A stretch of DNA of 16,054 bases, taken from positions 1-16,054 of the forward strand of contig JBAZTO010000069.1 in NCBI GenBank assembly GCA_041661865.1, read 5' to 3'. A model generated the notes under the pieces. The model worked only from the letters and a program-made list of their open reading frames with translations, was not told where the DNA came from and did no database searches. Made by a program: the position numbers and the translations under genes. This DNA comes from JBAZTO01 sp041661865 (lineage in GTDB: Bacteria > Planctomycetota > Phycisphaerae > SM23-33). This document shows, in pieces, positions 13,963 to 16,054 of this stretch (its first letter is position 1; each line of letters begins with the position of its first letter).

Positions 13963-15783
13963 ATGAGCAATCCGACCCCGTTGGCCACGATCTCTTCGAC
14001 CATCCAGCTTCCTCCGCCACGATGGGCGTTGCTCCAGCGGCAGCTCCTCGAGACCGCCGGCCGAGCGGCCAAGCCGTTCCTGGCCCGCTACACGCGCGAC
14101 GACGGCACCCTCATCTGGCGCAAGAAGTTCCCAGGCATGGACGGTTCGGACGACGCATACGAGGGCTTCAATACATTCTCGCTGCTGTACGCTCTCGGCG
14201 GCGACGAGTGCCTGCGGGACCTGGGCCCCAGGCAGTATGACGCGATCACCCGGCAGTTCACCGAGTACGGGCAGGTCCATAACGAGTTCGACGCCTACTA
14301 CGACTGGATGCACCACGGCGAGGGCTACCACATCTTCTACTATTTCGGCCTGGCTGAGCCGACCAGCCAGACCCACCTCCGCCGCGCCCGCAAGTACGCC
14401 GGCATGTACATCGGCGAAGACCCCCAGGCCCCCAACTGGGACGCCGGGCTCAAGCTTCTCCGCTCGCCGCTGAACGGTTCCAAGGGGCCGCGGTTCGAGA
14501 CCACCGCCGAGGACTGGTGCACCAATCGCGAAGTCTACACCGGCTATCTGGCGCCCTTTGAGGACATCCCCGGCTACTCCACCGCCGACGCCCCGCTGAC
14601 CAGGATCAGTTGGTTCGACGACAAGTATTACGAGCAGGTCATCAGGCTCATCAACGAGCGCATGACCCGCGGCGACGTGCCGCTGAACCTCGCCTCCACC
14701 AGCCTGGTCACCAATGCCTACCTCTACACCGGCGAGGAAAAGTACCGCGCCTGGGTGCTGGAGTACTACGACGCCTGGCGCCGGCGGACGGCGGACAATG
14801 GCGGCATCATTCCCGACAACGTCGGCCTATCGGGCAGGATCGGCGAGTGCATGGGCGGCAAGTGGTGGGGCGGCTACTACGGCTATCGCTGGTCCCACGG
14901 CTGGCGGACGATCATGGAAAGCACGATGGTGGCTGCGGGCAACTGCCTGCTGCTGACGGGCGATTACTCCTATCTCGACCTGCCCCGCTCGCAACTGGAC
15001 ATGTACTGGTCGCTGGGCAGGAACATCGACGGGGTATTCATGATCCCTCACCGTCACGGCGATGGCGGATGGTTCGACTACCGCAAGCCCAGCCCGCAGT
15101 TCTACCTCCACCTCTACCACCTCTCGCAGGCGGCGGAGGACTACCAGCGGCTCCTGCGCTGCGGCGATGTCGCCGCCTACGCCGGCATCCGCGGCGGCTG
15201 GGGCAAGAGCCCCATCCACTACAGCTCAGCCCCCTGGCAGGCCTATCTGCAAGGCAAGAACGCCGACTATCCCGAGCAGTCGCTGGACGCCACGCTCCAG
15301 CAGGTTGCCCAGCGGCTGGCTTCGTGGGAGGCCGACGACCCGGACGTGGAGAACTGGTCGGTCCACCACTGGCAGCAGCGGAACCCCGTGCTGGCTGGCC
15401 CGTTGCCCCAGCAGACGATGGGCGCCGACAGCCTGTATCACGGCGGGCTCCTCCACGGCAGGGTGCGGTGCTTCGACCCTGCCGCGCGGCGCCCGGGCCT
15501 GCCCGCCGGCGTGGCTGCGATGGTGGAAAAGACCGCCGCCGACGGCGTCACCTTCAGCCTGGTCAACACCGACGCAGCCGCCGCCCATGACGTGCTGGTG
15601 CAGGCCGGCGTCTTCGGGGAACACCAGTTCACCACCGTCAGCCGCAGCGGCGAGGATACGCCGCCCGTGGCGGTCAACGCCCAGTGCTTCCAGGTCCGCC
15701 TGGCGCCCCTGGGCCAGGTGCGGCTGGAGATCGGCATGAAACGTTACGCCCATCAGCCCAGCTACCGGTTCCCATGGGAATAA
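13963..15783 (+). CDS. uncharacterised protein, probable alpha-helical-barrel carbohydrate-active enzyme
   Basis: A 606-residue protein I cannot assign to a family. It is rich in Trp, Tyr and His, and residues 20-450 look like repeated helical hairpins with conserved-looking acidic and aromatic clusters: DAYEGFNTFSLLYALGGDE (64-82), HNEFDAYYDWMHHGEGYH (106-123), TNAYLYTGEEKY (250-261), GGKWWGGYYGYRWSHGW (298-314) and HGDGGWFDYRKPSP (365-378). Residues about 525-592 are a beta-rich C-terminal domain. This arrangement resembles six-hairpin glycosidases and polysaccharide lyases, so action on a sugar or related polymer is an inference. No signal peptide is visible, suggesting a cytoplasmic substrate. 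It starts 7 bp after the ferredoxin-fused reductase (GGAAGGA at 13944-13950), so the two probably act on the same pathway. Confidence 0.8.
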   Translation: MSNPTPLATISSTIQLPPPRWALLQRQLLETAGRAAKPFLARYTRDDGTLIWRKKFPGMDGSDDAYEGFNTFSLLYALGGDECLRDLGPRQYDAITRQFTEYGQVHNEFDAYYDWMHHGEGYHIFYYFGLAEPTSQTHLRRARKYAGMYIGEDPQAPNWDAGLKLLRSPLNGSKGPRFETTAEDWCTNREVYTGYLAPFEDIPGYSTADAPLTRISWFDDKYYEQVIRLINERMTRGDVPLNLASTSLVTNAYLYTGEEKYRAWVLEYYDAWRRRTADNGGIIPDNVGLSGRIGECMGGKWWGGYYGYRWSHGWRTIMESTMVAAGNCLLLTGDYSYLDLPRSQLDMYWSLGRNIDGVFMIPHRHGDGGWFDYRKPSPQFYLHLYHLSQAAEDYQRLLRCGDVAAYAGIRGGWGKSPIHYSSAPWQAYLQGKNADYPEQSLDATLQQVAQRLASWEADDPDVENWSVHHWQQRNPVLAGPLPQQTMGADSLYHGGLLHGRVRCFDPAARRPGLPAGVAAMVEKTAADGVTFSLVNTDAAAAHDVLVQAGVFGEHQFTTVSRSGEDTPPVAVNAQCFQVRLAPLGQVRLEIGMKRYAHQPSYRFPWE

Positions 15784-15796
15784 GAAGCAATTCTTA
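15781..15796 (+). terminator. small hairpin with GCAA tetraloop at the stop codon
   Basis: TAAGAA (15781-15786) pairs with TTCTTA (15791-15796) around GCAA, a GNRA-type tetraloop. The arm begins at the stop codon of the 606-residue gene. The stem is short, A/T-rich and not followed by T residues, so termination is doubtful. Confidence 0.25.
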
Positions 15797-15801
15797 GCGG
15801 G

Positions 15802-15834
15802 GATAAACACAGATTAACGCGGATGACAGAGATG
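15802..15834. repeat. GAT-phased A+T-rich repeat relic
   Basis: GAT trinucleotides recur at 15802, 15812, 15822 and 15831 within an A+T-rich stretch containing ACACAGATTAACGCGGATG. Motifs of this kind are familiar intergenic repeats in several bacterial phyla (from memory). It shares GATTAAC and a following GATG with the right octamer array near 1784-1796, so a distant relationship is possible. No gene was seen between 15784 and 15940. Confidence 0.35.
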
Positions 15835-15940
15835 CTGACTGACGGCCTGTTCTCATGGTGTGCCCAAACTTTCTGGTATGTCGCAAGGTATTGTTGCGTC
15901 ACTGTCAGCCCGCAGGGCGTTTGATAGTAGCACGACAGCG

Positions 15941-16054
15941 CTAGGTAGTGTCGATAGCGGATTGCGTGCGTCGTCTGGAGGCATAGGACGCTTCGTTACG
16001 CCACTGATAGTACCGGCACTGTTCGATCAGTTTGGTCCAGGAGTTCTGGATCTG
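15941..16054 (-). CDS. C-terminal end of an unidentified minus-strand gene (partial)
   Basis: Reading the complementary strand from the right edge, a frame of 37 codons is open and ends at a TAG (15943-15941). The translation contains NSWTKLIEQCRYYQWRNEAS and ends TQSAIDTT. Third codon positions are about three quarters G/C although the stretch as a whole is less GC-rich, which favours real coding. It would be convergent with the 606-residue gene. I do not recognise the family. A chance open frame remains possible. Confidence 0.4.
   Translation of the reverse strand, partial: QIQNSWTKLIEQCRYYQWRNEASYASRRRTQSAIDTT

Noticed and set aside
12807..14072. 421-codon open frame on the minus strand
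   Set aside because: Lies opposite the ferredoxin-fused reductase, whose motifs are unambiguous.
15855..15945. Short plus-strand open frame after the 606-residue gene
   Set aside because: About 30 codons, no ribosome site, no recognisable sequence, and its end overlaps the more convincing minus-strand frame.

Overview
This 16 kb window of GC-rich DNA (by eye about two thirds G+C) is packed with same-strand genes. It most resembles an environmental planctomycete (Planctomycetota, perhaps a Phycisphaerae-like lineage). That assignment is an inference from gene content: a DUF6599-like protein, a Tat-exported DUF362 protein, a NapH/NapG-like Fe-S protein and Fe-S aldo/keto reductases close together. 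No rRNA or tRNA gene that could confirm it was seen.

Layout: (1) 1-1321: the last 28 codons of an upstream gene, a sigma70-like promoter, then thiS and thiG for the thiamin thiazole ring. (2) 1325-1823: a lower-GC island holding one S23/IVP-type four-helix-bundle gene bracketed by oppositely oriented arrays of the octamer GGTTAATC. It looks like a compact mobile or dispersed repeat unit and runs up to the start codon of the next gene. (3) 1820-4293: a three-helix membrane protein overlapping a DinG/XPD-like Fe-S helicase, followed by a very strong hairpin. (4) 4402-9633: a putative envelope redox cluster: DUF6599-like membrane-anchored protein, Tat-signal DUF362 protein, a NapH-NapG-like fusion with about six possible Fe-S centres, and a Tat-signal aldo/keto reductase with a C-terminal cysteine motif. 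(5) 9651-9831: a string of palindromes including a potential three-way-junction element. (6) 9856-12726: pntAA-pntAB-pntB, the three-subunit proton-translocating NAD(P)+ transhydrogenase. (7) 12752-15783: a promoter, an aldo/keto reductase fused to a two-cluster ferredoxin domain, and a 606-residue protein of unrecognised family that looks like an alpha-helical-barrel carbohydrate-active enzyme. (8) 15784-16054: a small repeat relic and the probable C-terminal end of a minus-strand gene entering from the right.

How the genes may work together (inference): the transhydrogenase sets the NADPH pool, the two Fe-S aldo/keto reductases and the membrane Fe-S fusion carry redox chemistry on either side of the membrane, and the helical-barrel protein may supply or process a sugar-type substrate for the adjacent ferredoxin-fused reductase. 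The features most worth a second look are the repeat-bracketed four-helix-bundle unit, the NapH-NapG fusion with an internal Tat-like motif and an inserted beta-rich segment, and the 71-bp three-way palindrome upstream of pntAA.
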